Source: an uncultured Sphingomonadales bacterium
Lineage (GTDB): Bacteria; Pseudomonadota; Alphaproteobacteria; Sphingomonadales; Sphingomonadaceae
Direction of reading: 5' to 3'
Length of the DNA: 37,044 nucleotides
Assembly: GCA_903848655.1 (NCBI GenBank)
Contig: CAINGT010000028.1
Coordinates: 1-37,044, forward strand
Shown: piece by piece, positions 1 through 9,240 of the stretch
Layout of the letters: each line of letters begins with the position of its first letter
Numbering within the stretch: position 1 is the first letter of the stretch
Program-made: the position numbers and the translations under genes
The notes under the pieces: model-generated
What the model was told of the DNA's origin: nothing
The model's input: the letters and a program-made list of their open reading frames with translations, nothing else
Databases searched by the model: none

Positions 1-25
1 ATAAGCAGTCCTTTCTTCTTCCTAA

Positions 26-131
26 GCCCCTCCCCTGAAGGGGAGGGGTTGGGGTGGGGTTTCTCGTTAATGCGCGACGTTGGACCCGGACGAGAAACCC
101 CACCCCCAGCCCCTCCCCTGAAGGGGAGGGG
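26..131. repeat. Large imperfect inverted repeat (arms 26-66 and 91-131)
   Basis: Two ~41-bp arms, made of runs of C and G around the core CCCCTCCCCTGAAGGGGAGG, are reverse complements with few mismatches and are separated by about 24 bp. Each arm also contains its own small palindrome (CCCCTCCCCT/GAAGGGGAGGGG). The right arm reads into ispE and encodes the low-complexity leader of that protein (PTPSPSPEGEG). This looks like a dispersed REP/MITE-type repeat that landed on the 5' end of ispE. No transposase is nearby. Confidence 0.8.
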
Positions 132-947
132 GCGGAGCGGGCCGCGCGGTTTTGCGCAACCGCTTATGCCAAGATCAATCTGGCGCTGCATGTGCGTGGG
201 CGGCGCGCGGATGGGTATCATGACCTTGAAACGCTGTTTGCGTTTGTCGATGCGGGCGATGCGTTGGCGGTTGCCCCGGCGGCGGGCGACAGCCTGACCG
301 TGACTGGCGAATTCGGCGGGATGTTGACCGATCCTGCCGACAATATCGTGATTCGCGCGCTCGCGCTGTTGCCGCGCGATACCGGCTGGGCGGTCGCGCT
401 GGACAAGCGGTTGCCGGTGGCGGCGGGGCTGGGTGGCGGATCGGCGGATGCCGGGGCGCTGTTCCGGCTGGTCGAGCGGCAGTGTGGCCTGCCTGCCGAC
501 TGGGCCGAACGCGCGGCGGGGCTGGGCGCGGATGTGCCTGCTTGCGTGCGCAGCCGCGCGGTGCTGGGGCTGGGCACTGGGACCGAGCTGACCGACGTGG
601 CCAATGATCTGGCGGGAACGGCGGTCTTGCTCGTCAACCCGCGCGTGCCGCTGGCGACCGGCCCGGTGTTTCGCGGGTGGGACGGGATTGATCGCGGGCC
701 TTTGCCCCAAGGCGATGTACGCACGATCACGCTGGCGGGGCGCAACGATCTGCAAGCCCCGGCCATCGCCCTGGTACCGCCCATCACCGCAGTGCTCGAC
801 TGGCTGGGGCAGAGCGGCGCGTGGCTGGCGCGCATGTCAGGCTCTGGCGCGACATGTTTTGCGCTCTATGACAGCGCCGCCGCGCGCGATGCCGCCGCTG
901 CGGCGGTGCCAACCGCGTGGTGGCACATGGCGGGTGCGCTGCGATGA
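54..947 (+). CDS. ispE: 4-diphosphocytidyl-2-C-methyl-D-erythritol kinase (IspE)
   Basis: IspE is the GHMP-family kinase that phosphorylates the 2-hydroxyl of CDP-methylerythritol with ATP in the cytoplasmic MEP pathway to isoprenoids. The conserved start of the family fold, AYAKINLALHV, begins at about residue 37. The GHMP ATP-binding loop PVAAGLGGGSADAG lies near residues 121-134, and the C-terminal motif ARMSGSGATCFALY near 258-271. The only in-frame start is GTG at 54. It lies inside an inverted repeat, so residues 1 to about 27 are repeat-encoded (RNPTPSPSPEGEG) and not part of the kinase fold. No ATG, GTG or TTG lies close to the true fold, so the native start seems to have been replaced. 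The stop overlaps the next ATG (ATGA), which suggests translational coupling. Confidence 0.93.
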   Translation: MGFLVNARRWTRTRNPTPSPSPEGEGAERAARFCATAYAKINLALHVRGRRADGYHDLETLFAFVDAGDALAVAPAAGDSLTVTGEFGGMLTDPADNIVIRALALLPRDTGWAVALDKRLPVAAGLGGGSADAGALFRLVERQCGLPADWAERAAGLGADVPACVRSRAVLGLGTGTELTDVANDLAGTAVLLVNPRVPLATGPVFRGWDGIDRGPLPQGDVRTITLAGRNDLQAPAIALVPPITAVLDWLGQSGAWLARMSGSGATCFALYDSAAARDAAAAAVPTAWWHMAGALR

Positions 948-1675
948 GCGAAGCATGGCGCATTCTGGGCGATCCGCGCCCGGGGGGAATCCTGATCGAG
1001 GCGGACCATGCATCGGCGCGGGTGCCCGGCGATATCGATCTGGGGATCGATCCGGCCTTGCTGGCCGAGCACATCGCGGTCGATATCGGCGTGGCAGACA
1101 TTGCCGCCTTGCTGGTCGAACGGCCCGGCTTTGCCGCGTTTGTCGGCAATGTCAGCCGGCTGGTGTGCGATTTCAACCGCGCCGAACACGGCCCGGCGGT
1201 CGCGCCGATTGCCAGCGACGGCCATGCCATTCCCGGCAACGCGCTCGACCATGCCGGGCACGAGGCACGGCTGGCGCGGTTTTACCGGCCCTATCACGCC
1301 GCGCTGGCGGCGCTGATCGACCGGGCGCGCCCCGCGCTGATCCTGTCGCTGCACAGCTTTACCCCGCGCCTCGCCAGCCATCCCGATGAAATACGGCCCT
1401 GGCATATCGGCATTCTGTACAACCGCGACCGGCGCGGGGCCGATTTGGCCCTGCCGTGGTTGCGGCGCGAGCCGGGGCTGGTGGTCGGCGATCAGCAGCC
1501 TTATTCGGGCACGCTGCTCAACGCGACGATGGACCGCCACGCCGAAGCGCGCGGGCTGCTCTATATCGGGGTCGAAATCCGTCAGGATCTGATTGGCGAT
1601 GCGGCGGGGCAGGCGCAATGGGCGGACCGGCTGGAGCGCCTGTGCCGCCACGGTATCGAACACAATCTGTGTTGA
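944..1675 (+). CDS. N-formylglutamate amidohydrolase-family protein
   Basis: This 243-residue protein matches the N-formylglutamate amidohydrolase/HutG family. Members are zinc-type hydrolases that release formate from N-formylglutamate or act on related formyl-amino acids. Supporting motifs are the opening IEADHASARVP (residues 18-28; the family normally has E/SPHSG/A here), VGNVSRLVCDFNR near 66-78, LSLHSFTP near 127-134 and GVEIRQDL near 209-216. I chose the ATG at 944 because it overlaps the ispE stop (ATGA), the usual sign of coupling; an in-frame GTG at 917 is an alternative. No other hut genes (hutHUI) are adjacent, so a role in histidine degradation is not shown by context. The substrate is uncertain. 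Confidence 0.82.
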   Translation: MSEAWRILGDPRPGGILIEADHASARVPGDIDLGIDPALLAEHIAVDIGVADIAALLVERPGFAAFVGNVSRLVCDFNRAEHGPAVAPIASDGHAIPGNALDHAGHEARLARFYRPYHAALAALIDRARPALILSLHSFTPRLASHPDEIRPWHIGILYNRDRRGADLALPWLRREPGLVVGDQQPYSGTLLNATMDRHAEARGLLYIGVEIRQDLIGDAAGQAQWADRLERLCRHGIEHNLC

Positions 1676-1698
1676 AACGCGCGATAGATCGCGTTTTA

Positions 1699-1785
1699 AA
1701 GTCTACCCGGTCCGCTCCCCCACCCGACCACCCAACGACAGTACCCTATGGGTGGTCGGGTGGGGGAGCGGGCCGGGATAGACTT
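1699..1785. repeat. Long hairpin repeat downstream of the amidohydrolase gene
   Basis: Arms 1699-1734 and 1749-1785 are reverse complements over about 36 bp with only a couple of differences, around a 14-nt loop. The arms are GC-rich (GCTCCCCCACCCGACCACCC and its complement) with AAGTCTA/TAGACTT ends. This could act as a rho-independent-like terminator or be a REP/MITE-type repeat. There is no T-run after either arm, so the repeat reading is favoured. The rest of the 1676-1887 gap holds no gene that I can support. Confidence 0.75.
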
Positions 1786-1887
1786 CCCGAACCGCCAGGT
1801 TCGGGTTAGGCAATCAGGCGCAATAATTCTTCGACCCGGACGCCCGCCTCGGGTAAAGCGCGCGCAATCATCCGTTGGAGTTTCGTC

Positions 1888-3744
1888 ATGCCCGCTTATC
1901 GTTCACGCACCACCACCCATGGACGCAATATGGCCGGGGCGCGCGGGTTGTGGCGCGCGACGGGGATGACCGATGCCGATTTCGGCAAGCCGATCATCGC
2001 GGTGGTCAATTCGTTCACCCAGTTCGTGCCCGGCCATGTCCATCTGAAGGACTTGGGCCAATTGGTCGCGGGCGAGATCGCGGCGGCAGGCGGCGTGGCC
2101 AAGGAATTCAACACGATTGCAGTCGATGACGGGATCGCGATGGGGCATGACGGGATGCTCTATTCGCTGCCCAGCCGCGATCTGATTGCCGACAGCGTCG
2201 AATATATGGTCAATGCCCATTGCGCCGATGCGATGGTGTGCATTTCCAACTGCGATAAAATCACGCCGGGGATGCTGATGGCGGCGCTGCGGATCAATAT
2301 TCCGGTGGTGTTCGTATCGGGCGGGCCGATGGAGGCGGGCAAAGTCGTGCTGCGCGGCAGTGAACAGGCGCTCGATCTGGTCGATGCGATGGTGGCCGCC
2401 GCCGATGAGCGCTATACCGATGAAGAAGTCGCCGCCATCGAACGCTCGGCGTGTCCGACGTGCGGATCGTGCAGCGGCATGTTCACCGCCAATTCGATGA
2501 ACTGCCTGACCGAAGCGCTGGGCCTGTCGCTGCCGGGCAATGGCTCGGTCCTCGCCACCCATGCCGACCGCGAGGCGCTGTTCCGTCGCGCCGGGCGCGT
2601 GATCGTCGATCTGGCGCGGCGCTGGTACGAAGCCGATGATGCCAGCGCGCTGCCGCGCACCATCGCCGGGTTTGCCGCGTTTGAAAACGCGATGAGCCTC
2701 GATATCGCGATGGGCGGTTCGACCAATACCGTGCTGCATCTGCTCGCCGCCGCGCACGAAGCCGAGGTGCCGTTCACGATGGCCGATATCGACCGGCTGT
2801 CGCGCCGGGTGCCGTGCCTCGCCAAAGTCGCCCCGGCCAAATCGGACGTGCATATGGAAGACGTGCACCGCGCCGGGGGGATCATGGCGCTGCTGGGCGA
2901 ACTCGAACGCGGCGGGCTGATCCACACCGATCTGCCCACCGTGCACAGCCGCACCCTGGGCGAAGCACTGGCGCACTGGGACATTGGCCGCGATCCTGCG
3001 CCCGAAGTGCAGCAGTTCTATCGCGCGGCGCCCGGCGGCGTGCCAACGCAAGTCGCGTTCAGCCAGAACCGCCGCTGGGCCGCGCTCGATACCGACCGTG
3101 CAACGGGCGTGATCCGCGATATCGACCACGCCTTTTCCGCCGATGGCGGGCTGGCCGTGCTGACGGGCAATATCGCGGCGGATGGCTGCATCGTCAAAAC
3201 CGCCGGGGTCGATGCCAGCATTCTTACATTCAGCGGCCCCGCCGTGGTGTTTGAAAGCCAGGACGCGGCGGTGACCGGTATCCTGACCGGGCAAGTCACC
3301 GCAGGCGATGTCGTGGTGATCCGCTATGAAGGGCCGCGCGGCGGGCCGGGGATGCAGGAGATGTTGTATCCGACCAGCTACATCAAGTCCAAAGGGCTGG
3401 GCAAAGCGTGCGCGCTGATTACCGACGGGCGCTTTTCGGGCGGCACTTCGGGCCTGTCGATCGGCCATGTCTCGCCCGAAGCCGCCGAAGGCGGGACTAT
3501 CGCGCTCGTTGAAAACGGCGATGTCATCACCATCGATATCCACGCCCGCACCATCCACCTGCATGTCGATGATGCCGATCTCGCCGCCCGCCGCGCGACC
3601 AAGCTGCTTGCTGGACCGGACGCTTTCACCCCGGCGAAACCGCGCCCGCGCAAAGTGTCGGTTGCCTTGCAGGCTTATGCCGCGATGACCACGAGCGCAT
3701 CGCGTGGCGCGGTGCGCGATGTCGGGCAGCTTAAGACGCGCTAA
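1888..3744 (+). CDS. ilvD: Dihydroxy-acid dehydratase (IlvD)
   Basis: IlvD dehydrates 2,3-dihydroxy-isovalerate and 2,3-dihydroxy-methylvalerate to the 2-oxo acids, the penultimate step of valine, isoleucine and leucine synthesis. It is a cytoplasmic Fe-S and Mg enzyme. The 618 residues are typical of the long-form family. The iron-sulfur and active-site motifs are visible: [10 protein letters not shown] near residues 121-130 and [18 protein letters not shown] near 188-205. The C-terminal signature [14 protein letters not shown] lies near 516-529. The ATG at 1888 follows a TTGGAG ribosome-binding site. The paralogue Edd (6-phosphogluconate dehydratase) is similar, but the N-terminal [20 protein letters not shown] is IlvD-type. 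No other ilv gene is adjacent. Confidence 0.95.
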   Translation: MPAYRSRTTTHGRNMAGARGLWRATGMTDADFGKPIIAVVNSFTQFVPGHVHLKDLGQLVAGEIAAAGGVAKEFNTIAVDDGIAMGHDGMLYSLPSRDLIADSVEYMVNAHCADAMVCISNCDKITPGMLMAALRINIPVVFVSGGPMEAGKVVLRGSEQALDLVDAMVAAADERYTDEEVAAIERSACPTCGSCSGMFTANSMNCLTEALGLSLPGNGSVLATHADREALFRRAGRVIVDLARRWYEADDASALPRTIAGFAAFENAMSLDIAMGGSTNTVLHLLAAAHEAEVPFTMADIDRLSRRVPCLAKVAPAKSDVHMEDVHRAGGIMALLGELERGGLIHTDLPTVHSRTLGEALAHWDIGRDPAPEVQQFYRAAPGGVPTQVAFSQNRRWAALDTDRATGVIRDIDHAFSADGGLAVLTGNIAADGCIVKTAGVDASILTFSGPAVVFESQDAAVTGILTGQVTAGDVVVIRYEGPRGGPGMQEMLYPTSYIKSKGLGKACALITDGRFSGGTSGLSIGHVSPEAAEGGTIALVENGDVITIDIHARTIHLHVDDADLAARRATKLLAGPDAFTPAKPRPRKVSVALQAYAAMTTSASRGAVRDVGQLKTR

Positions 3745-3839
3745 ACGGGCCATCCGCGCAACCCCCTGACCCGGGGTTCAACGCCCGCAAACCATGATCG
3801 GCGATAGCAGGGGCCTTGCTCGAACGAGAGGCTGCCGCG

Positions 3840-5252
3840 ATGTTCGTCGAATCCCTGCCCGTGGGGCAACCCGCGCTGCCCGATGCCGATACCGTGATTG
3901 CCACGCTGACGGCGGTCATGGCCGATGGGGCCGACCATCCCGAACTGTGGGCGATGATCCCCGCGCTGGCAGGCACGATCCCTGATCTGGCGGACCGGCT
4001 GACCACCCGCGCCGATGATGCGCTGCCCATCGCGCTGCTGCGCGGCCTCGTGCAAGCGGCACGCGGCGATTGCGCCGCCGCGCTCGCGGCGCTTGGACCT
4101 TTGGCGCTGCACCATTCGCAATCGGCGCTGGTGCAAGGGGTGGTGTTCCATATTCAGGCGCTCGCCGATCCCGACAACCCGCGTTACCAGCTTGCGGGCA
4201 AAGTCTGCACTGCGCCGTTTGAACAGCTCGATGTGCTCGAAGCATCGGTGCACCAGTGCTGCGCCAGTTGGTTGCAAACATCGGCGGGCGATCTGGGCAC
4301 GACGCCATGGCCGCAAGTCTGGAACAGCGCGGCGGCGCAAGCGGTGCGCGCGAGCGTGCTCGATGGCAGCTATCGCTATTGCAACAAGACCGCGTGCCCC
4401 AAGATTCAGGCCAATGGCTTGCCCGAGGCGGCGGCGGTGGCGGCGCGGTCGCCGTTCTGGGCCGACGTTATCACAAACGCGCGCGTGGCGCTGGATCGCG
4501 GGCCGCGCGTCGTCAATCTCGCCTATGACCGCACGTGCAACCTCGCCTGCCCAAGCTGCCGCACCGAACGCTATGCCGCCGATGATGCGACGCGCGCGCG
4601 GTTTGACCGCTTGCAGGACGTGGCAATTCTGCCAATGCTCAAACACGCCGACATCGTGTTCGTGACCGGATCGGGCGATCCGTTTGCCAGCAAGAATTTC
4701 CGCCAATTGCTGACCGCGCTGACACCGCAAGACTATCCGCACTTGCGGTTTCAGATCATGACCAACGGCATGTTGTTCACCCCGCGCCAATGGGCCGGAT
4801 TTCCCAATTTGCACGGGCGGGTGGCAATGCTGAAAATCAGCATCGACGCCGCCACCGGCCCCACGCACGAAGCGCTGCGGCTGGGCGCGCGGTGGGACAC
4901 GATGTATGAAAACATGCGCTTTGCCGGGCAGCTTGCGCGCAGCGGCGTGATCGACCAGTTCGATCTGGTGTTTACCGTGCAGCACGCGAATTTCCGCGAA
5001 ATGGGTGCGGCGGTCGATCTGGCCAAAGCGGTCGGCGCAACGGGCATCTATTTTGCGCGCATGACCAATTGGGGCACGTTCAGCGCCAGCGACTATGCGG
5101 ACCGCGCGGTATTCGTGCCCGGACATCGCGATCATCCCGCGTTTCTGGCGGCGATGGCCGATGCGCGGCTGCGCGATCCGATGGTGATGCTGGGCGATCT
5201 GGCCGAATTCGCGCCGGATCGGGCAGGACAGGGGCGTATCTTCGTGCACTGA
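3840..5252 (+). CDS. Radical SAM protein with an N-terminal SPASM-like cysteine region
   Basis: This 470-residue protein has the radical SAM cluster motif CNLACPSC (C233, C237, C240), preceded by VVNLAYDRT, and a downstream FVTGSGDPF segment in the place of the SAM-binding GGEP motif. Ahead of the core lies a block that resembles a SPASM auxiliary-cluster domain: C123-TAP, C140-C141, VWNS near 160-163, an RASVLDGSY segment, C181 and C186. In classical peptide-modifying enzymes SPASM follows the radical SAM core, so this order is unusual. Residues 1-110 are a helical Ala-rich region with no recognised domain. The start at ATG 3840 has GAGAGG upstream; an in-frame TTG at 3816 is less likely. 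No precursor peptide gene is evident in the flanks. Substrate and function are unknown. Confidence 0.85.
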   Translation: MFVESLPVGQPALPDADTVIATLTAVMADGADHPELWAMIPALAGTIPDLADRLTTRADDALPIALLRGLVQAARGDCAAALAALGPLALHHSQSALVQGVVFHIQALADPDNPRYQLAGKVCTAPFEQLDVLEASVHQCCASWLQTSAGDLGTTPWPQVWNSAAAQAVRASVLDGSYRYCNKTACPKIQANGLPEAAAVAARSPFWADVITNARVALDRGPRVVNLAYDRTCNLACPSCRTERYAADDATRARFDRLQDVAILPMLKHADIVFVTGSGDPFASKNFRQLLTALTPQDYPHLRFQIMTNGMLFTPRQWAGFPNLHGRVAMLKISIDAATGPTHEALRLGARWDTMYENMRFAGQLARSGVIDQFDLVFTVQHANFREMGAAVDLAKAVGATGIYFARMTNWGTFSASDYADRAVFVPGHRDHPAFLAAMADARLRDPMVMLGDLAEFAPDRAGQGRIFVH

Positions 5253-5300
5253 CCGCTCCCCCTTTCCCTTTCGCGCGCAATCGGGGTAAAGGCCGCGCGC

Positions 5301-6431
5301 ATGAGCGCCACCGACACCGATTTGCTGCCCGAAGGGCTGGAAGACCGCCTGCCGCGCGAAGCGGCGACCACCACGCGGGTCATGCGCGCGATCCTGGGTG
5401 TGATGCACGGCCACGGCTATGACCGGGTGCTGCCGCCGATGATCGAATTCGCCGGCACGCTGGGCGCGCGGATGGCGGGGATCGAACTGCGCCGCGCATT
5501 CCGGTTCGTCGATCCGCAAAGCTTGCGCATGATGATCTTGCGCGGCGATCACACCCCGCAGATCGGGCGGATCGCGGCATCGCGGCTGGCGGGCGCGGCG
5601 CGGCCCTTGCGGCTGTGCTATGCCGGGCAAGTCCTGCAAATCCGTGGCGACGGGCTCGATCCCGCGCGCGAAAAGCTGCAATGCGGCGCGGAACTGATCG
5701 GCGCGGACAATGTCGCGGCGGCGAGCGAAATCGTGGCCATGGCAATCGAGGCGTTGCAAGCGGCGGGGGCGAGCGGGGTCAGTGTCGATTTCACACTGCC
5801 CGATCTGGTCGATGTGCTGGCGGCGCAAGCGCTGCCTTTGCCACCCGATGCCATCGCGGGCGTGCGGCGCGAACTCGATACCAAAGACGCCGGCGGCCTG
5901 ATCGCGGCGGGCGGGGCAGACTATGTGCCGCTGCTCTATGCCACGGGCGATTTTGACCGCGCCATCGAACGGCTGGCGGCATTCGATGCGGGCGGGGTCT
6001 TGGCCGGGCGGATCGCTGCGCTGCGCGAGATTGCCGCGCGGCTGGGCGGTCGGGCGCGGCTGACGCTCGATCCGAGCGAGCGCCACGGCTTTGATTATCA
6101 ATCGTGGTTCGGCTTTACGCTCTATGCCCAAGGAGTGCGCGGGGTGCTGGGGCGCGGTGGGACCTATCGCATCGCCGGGGCAGACGGGGGCGAAGTGGCT
6201 TCGGGCTATTCGCTGTTCCCCGATGCGCTGATCGATGTGCTGGCGCGCGCTGAACCCGATGAAGATCGCGTGTTCCTGCCGCTGGGGCACGATCTTGAGG
6301 CGGCGGCGCGATTGCGCGCGATTGGCTGGCGGACAGTGGCGGCCTTGTCGGACGCGGACAGCGCCGCGGCGCAAGGATGCAGCCACGTGCTGACCGCGAA
6401 CGGTCCGGAAGCGCTTGCGCCTGAACCTTGA
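5301..6431 (+). CDS. hisZ: ATP phosphoribosyltransferase regulatory subunit (HisZ)
   Basis: HisZ is a catalytically inactive class II histidyl-tRNA synthetase-like protein. It joins the short form of HisG to form the active, histidine-regulated ATP phosphoribosyltransferase, the first step of histidine synthesis. The N-terminus LLPEGLEDRLPREA is typical of HisZ/HisS. The region RFVDPQSLRMMILRGDHTPQIGRI (residues ~68-91, shown here to locate the motif-2-like segment) matches the class II fold. The C-terminal part has GRGGTYRI near 289-296. At 376 residues it is too short for a HisRS and lacks the anticodon-binding domain. The hisG partner is not in the window. The gene lies 48 bp after the radical SAM gene and its stop overlaps a candidate purA promoter. 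Confidence 0.85.
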   Translation: MSATDTDLLPEGLEDRLPREAATTTRVMRAILGVMHGHGYDRVLPPMIEFAGTLGARMAGIELRRAFRFVDPQSLRMMILRGDHTPQIGRIAASRLAGAARPLRLCYAGQVLQIRGDGLDPAREKLQCGAELIGADNVAAASEIVAMAIEALQAAGASGVSVDFTLPDLVDVLAAQALPLPPDAIAGVRRELDTKDAGGLIAAGGADYVPLLYATGDFDRAIERLAAFDAGGVLAGRIAALREIAARLGGRARLTLDPSERHGFDYQSWFGFTLYAQGVRGVLGRGGTYRIAGADGGEVASGYSLFPDALIDVLARAEPDEDRVFLPLGHDLEAAARLRAIGWRTVAALSDADSAAAQGCSHVLTANGPEALAPEP

Positions 6432-6456
6432 CTTGCGTTGCGCTATCCCCCTAGGG
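6428..6456 (+). promoter_or_regulatory. Candidate sigma-70-type promoter of purA
   Basis: TTGACT at 6428-6433 is followed after 17 nt by CTAGGG at 6451-6456, about 90 bp before the purA start. The -35 match is good and the -10 match is poor. The element overlaps the stop codon of hisZ. It is proposed from position and spacing only. Confidence 0.3.
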
Positions 6457-6547
6457 CCGCGCCGGGTCAGGGGCCGCGCAGGTTTGCATCACCCGGCGGC
6501 AACCACACGCGCTTGGCAAAGCGCCCGGCATGGGACACAGCACATTC

Positions 6548-7837
6548 ATGGCAAATGTTACCGTAATCGGCGCGCAATGGGGCGATGAGGGCAAAGGCAA
6601 GATCGTTGACTGGCTGGCCAGCCGCGCCGATGCGGTGGTGCGGTTTCAGGGCGGGCACAATGCCGGGCATACGCTGGTGGTGGGCGATCAGGTCTACAAG
6701 CTGAGCCTGCTGCCATCGGGAATCGTGACCGGCACCTTGTCGATCATCGGCAATGGCGTGGTGCTCGATCCCTGGGCGCTCAAGGCCGAAGTGGACAAGC
6801 TGACCGGCCAGGGCATTGCCATCAACCCCGAAAACTTTGCAATTGCCGACAATTGCCCACTGATCCTGCCGCTGCACCGCGATCTTGACGGGTTGCGCGA
6901 AGCCGCCGCCGGAACCGGCAAGATCGGCACCACCGGGCGCGGCATTGGCCCCGCCTATGAAGACAAAGTCGGCCGCCGCGCGATCCGGGTGTGCGATCTG
7001 GCGCATCTCGATTCGCTTGGCACCCAGCTTGACCGGCTCTGCGCGCACCACGATGCCTTGCGCGCGGGGTTTGGCCAGCCACCGGTCGATCGCGCGGCGC
7101 TGGTCGATGCCTTGCGCGAAATCGCGCCGTTCGTGCTGCAATATGCGCAAGTCGTGTGGAAACGGCTGCAAACCGTGCGCAAGGCGGGCGCGCGCGTGCT
7201 GTTCGAAGGCGCGCAAGGCGTGCTGCTCGATGTCGATCACGGGACATATCCGTTCGTCACGTCGTCCAACACGGTGTCGGGCACGGCGGCATCGGGATCG
7301 GGGCTGGGGCCGGGCGCAACCGGGTTCGTGCTCGGTATTGTCAAGGCTTATACCACGCGCGTCGGGTCTGGCCCGTTCCCGACCGAACTGACCGACGAAA
7401 CCGGGCAAAAACTGGGCGAACGCGGCCACGAATTCGGCACGGTGACCGGGCGCAAGCGGCGCTGCGGCTGGTTCGATGCGGTACTGGTGCGGCAGTCTTG
7501 CGCGATTTCCGGGGTCACCGGGATCGCACTGACCAAGCTCGACGTGCTCGACGGGTTTGACCGGGTCAAAATCTGCACCGGCTATCGCTTGCGCGGCAAA
7601 GTGCTCGACTATCTGCCCAGCCATGCCGCCGATCAGGCGGAAGTCGAACCGATCTACGAAGACTTTGAAGGGTGGCGTGGCACCACCGCAGGTGCGCGCT
7701 CATGGGCCGATCTGCCCGCCCAAGCGATCAAATATATCCAGCGAGTGCAGGAACTTATCGAAACCCCGGTGGCGCTGGTATCGACCTCGCCCGAACGCGA
7801 AGACACGATTCTGGTGCGCGATCCGTTCCTTGATTAA
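6548..7837 (+). CDS. purA: Adenylosuccinate synthetase (PurA)
   Basis: PurA couples GTP hydrolysis to condensation of IMP with aspartate, the first committed step from IMP to AMP, in the cytoplasm. The GTP-binding P-loop variant [14 protein letters not shown] lies near residues 8-21, with the catalytic Asp in GDEGKG. Other family motifs are [10 protein letters not shown] near 36-45, [13 protein letters not shown] near 127-139 and [14 protein letters not shown] near 230-243. The length of 429 residues is standard. I chose the ATG at 6548 ([12 protein letters not shown]) over an ATG six codons upstream because homologues begin M-x-N-V-x-V. The gene stands alone between hisZ and a winged-helix regulator. 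Confidence 0.97.
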   Translation: MANVTVIGAQWGDEGKGKIVDWLASRADAVVRFQGGHNAGHTLVVGDQVYKLSLLPSGIVTGTLSIIGNGVVLDPWALKAEVDKLTGQGIAINPENFAIADNCPLILPLHRDLDGLREAAAGTGKIGTTGRGIGPAYEDKVGRRAIRVCDLAHLDSLGTQLDRLCAHHDALRAGFGQPPVDRAALVDALREIAPFVLQYAQVVWKRLQTVRKAGARVLFEGAQGVLLDVDHGTYPFVTSSNTVSGTAASGSGLGPGATGFVLGIVKAYTTRVGSGPFPTELTDETGQKLGERGHEFGTVTGRKRRCGWFDAVLVRQSCAISGVTGIALTKLDVLDGFDRVKICTGYRLRGKVLDYLPSHAADQAEVEPIYEDFEGWRGTTAGARSWADLPAQAIKYIQRVQELIETPVALVSTSPEREDTILVRDPFLD

Positions 7838-7903
7838 GCGGTAACGCAAAAAAGCCGGAGCTCCTGCCAAATCCGCATCATCCGTCATTGACGTTTTGGT
7901 AAT

Positions 7904-8977
7904 ATGTTCGTGTCTTGTTCATTGAGCGGCGGGACAAGATTGGGGTGGCAATTGGCACAGGCAGGACCGGATTTCGACTATGACTATGGCGGTCCCGGTG
8001 CATTGATCTCCGGCACAGGGCAGCGTTCCGGGCTGGCGGTGTCGATTTACGCTGATCGGGGCTATTTGCGCGCAGAAATGGCCGAAGATGCGGCGGCTGC
8101 AGGTTTGCGCGTGGCGCAGACGACCGATCTGGCGCGGTTGCTCGAACCGGGCGAACTTCCCTCGCTACCCGATCTGGTGCTGGTTGATTGTCCGATGATC
8201 GATAGTGCGGAATTGGCGGCGCTGGCTCGGCTCGATCAGCGCGCGTCGCAGTTCGGATCGCACCTCGTTGTTTCCACTTCGATGGGTTCGCTCGATGACG
8301 TGTTCGGCTGCCTTGATCTTGCCGATGCGCAGATACTGGTCTCGCCCAGCCGTGCTGATCGGGTGATCGCGCTTGGCCGGGTGCTGGCGCGCAGCAGCAA
8401 CCGGGTGCGCGAACTGTCCGAAGAAGACCGGCTCAGCCTGCTGCGATTGACCGAGCAGGTCAGCCAGATTGCGCACAAGCTGGAACAATTGTCCGCGCAC
8501 GGCACCGACGATGCGTCCAGCGCGTTCCGGTTCGAATTGCTGGCGGGGCTCAACGACAAGGGAGATGCCAAACTCGATCCGCAATTTGACGGGGCGAGCG
8601 ACCGGCTGGTCCGCGCATCGCGACCGCCGCTGCCCGATCCGCGGCTGGTGCGCAAAATCATCCGCCATCGGCAATTGCGCGCGCGCTTTTTCGAAGAGGA
8701 CCTGTTTGCCGATCCGGCATGGGACATGCTACTCGATCTGACGGCGGCACGGGTAGAACACGTGCGCGTGTCGGTAACATCGCTGTGCATCGCTTCGGGC
8801 GTGCCACCGACCACCGCCTTGCGCTGGATCGGTCAGATGACCGATTTCGCGCTGTTGCAGCGAGTCGACGATGAAACCGACCGCCGCCGCGCCTTTATAA
8901 CGCTGACCGATAAAGCCGCCGATGCGATGGCGCGCTATTTTGCCGAACTGGGCACGAGCGCCGCCAGTCTCGTATAG
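7904..8977 (+). CDS. Winged-helix (MarR-like) DNA-binding protein with an N-terminal Rossmann-like domain
   Basis: The C-terminal ~100 residues (about 250-350) read as a MarR-type winged helix: a helical entry (RARFFEEDLFADPAWDMLLDL), a recognition-helix region (CIASGVPPTTALRWIGQM), and a wing followed by DDETDRRRAFITLTDKA, which matches the D-x-R-x3-V/I-x-LT hallmark. Residues ~40-170 carry alternating strands and helices such as PDLVLVDCP and ADAQILVSPS, which resembles a receiver- or Rossmann-like sensor but lacks clear phosphorelay residues. A helical linker sits near 165-195. The exact start is uncertain: the ATG at 7904 has no good ribosome-binding site. It is probably a transcription regulator of unknown targets. 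Similar architecture is common in sphingomonads, from memory. Confidence 0.7.
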   Translation: MFVSCSLSGGTRLGWQLAQAGPDFDYDYGGPGALISGTGQRSGLAVSIYADRGYLRAEMAEDAAAAGLRVAQTTDLARLLEPGELPSLPDLVLVDCPMIDSAELAALARLDQRASQFGSHLVVSTSMGSLDDVFGCLDLADAQILVSPSRADRVIALGRVLARSSNRVRELSEEDRLSLLRLTEQVSQIAHKLEQLSAHGTDDASSAFRFELLAGLNDKGDAKLDPQFDGASDRLVRASRPPLPDPRLVRKIIRHRQLRARFFEEDLFADPAWDMLLDLTAARVEHVRVSVTSLCIASGVPPTTALRWIGQMTDFALLQRVDDETDRRRAFITLTDKAADAMARYFAELGTSAASLV

Positions 8978-8988
8978 CACGCAAGGAA

Positions 8989-9092
8989 TAGAGCCTGAGG
9001 CGATCGTCTCGAAGCGCATTCCGCTCTAGAGTCTTTGTTTTCGCGTGATTTGTTGCAAAAAACCGGCACCCACTTTTTTGCATCATGCTCTA
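8989..9092 (-). repeat. Two-hairpin TA-flanked MITE-like element, copy A
   Basis: This is a 100-bp element (8991-9090) with GAGC...GCTC ends and TA on both sides. It contains the family hallmark AGAGTCTTTGTTTTCGCGTG (reverse orientation), the short stem TTGCAAAAAACCGG...CACTTTTTTGCA, and a degenerate version of the second palindrome. It sits between the winged-helix regulator and recF. The rest of the 8978-9240 gap holds no gene that I can support. Confidence 0.8.
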
Positions 9093-9240
9093 AACGCGTC
9101 ATGCTTCAGGGCCAAATCTTGCCCAAGCCGGGAAAAATCTGTTACGCTTGCGACATGGAACGTCCAACCTGGTTGAATGGTCAGGCGGGACCATGGCGTA
9201 ATGCGGTCAAATGCGCCAGCATCATCGCTACCGTGCCGCG

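Noticed and set aside
3741..6386. Very long open frame on the minus strand opposite the radical SAM and hisZ genes
   Set aside because: It is antisense to two well-supported genes, is Arg/His/Gln-rich as expected for a high-GC shadow frame, and has no recognisable motif.
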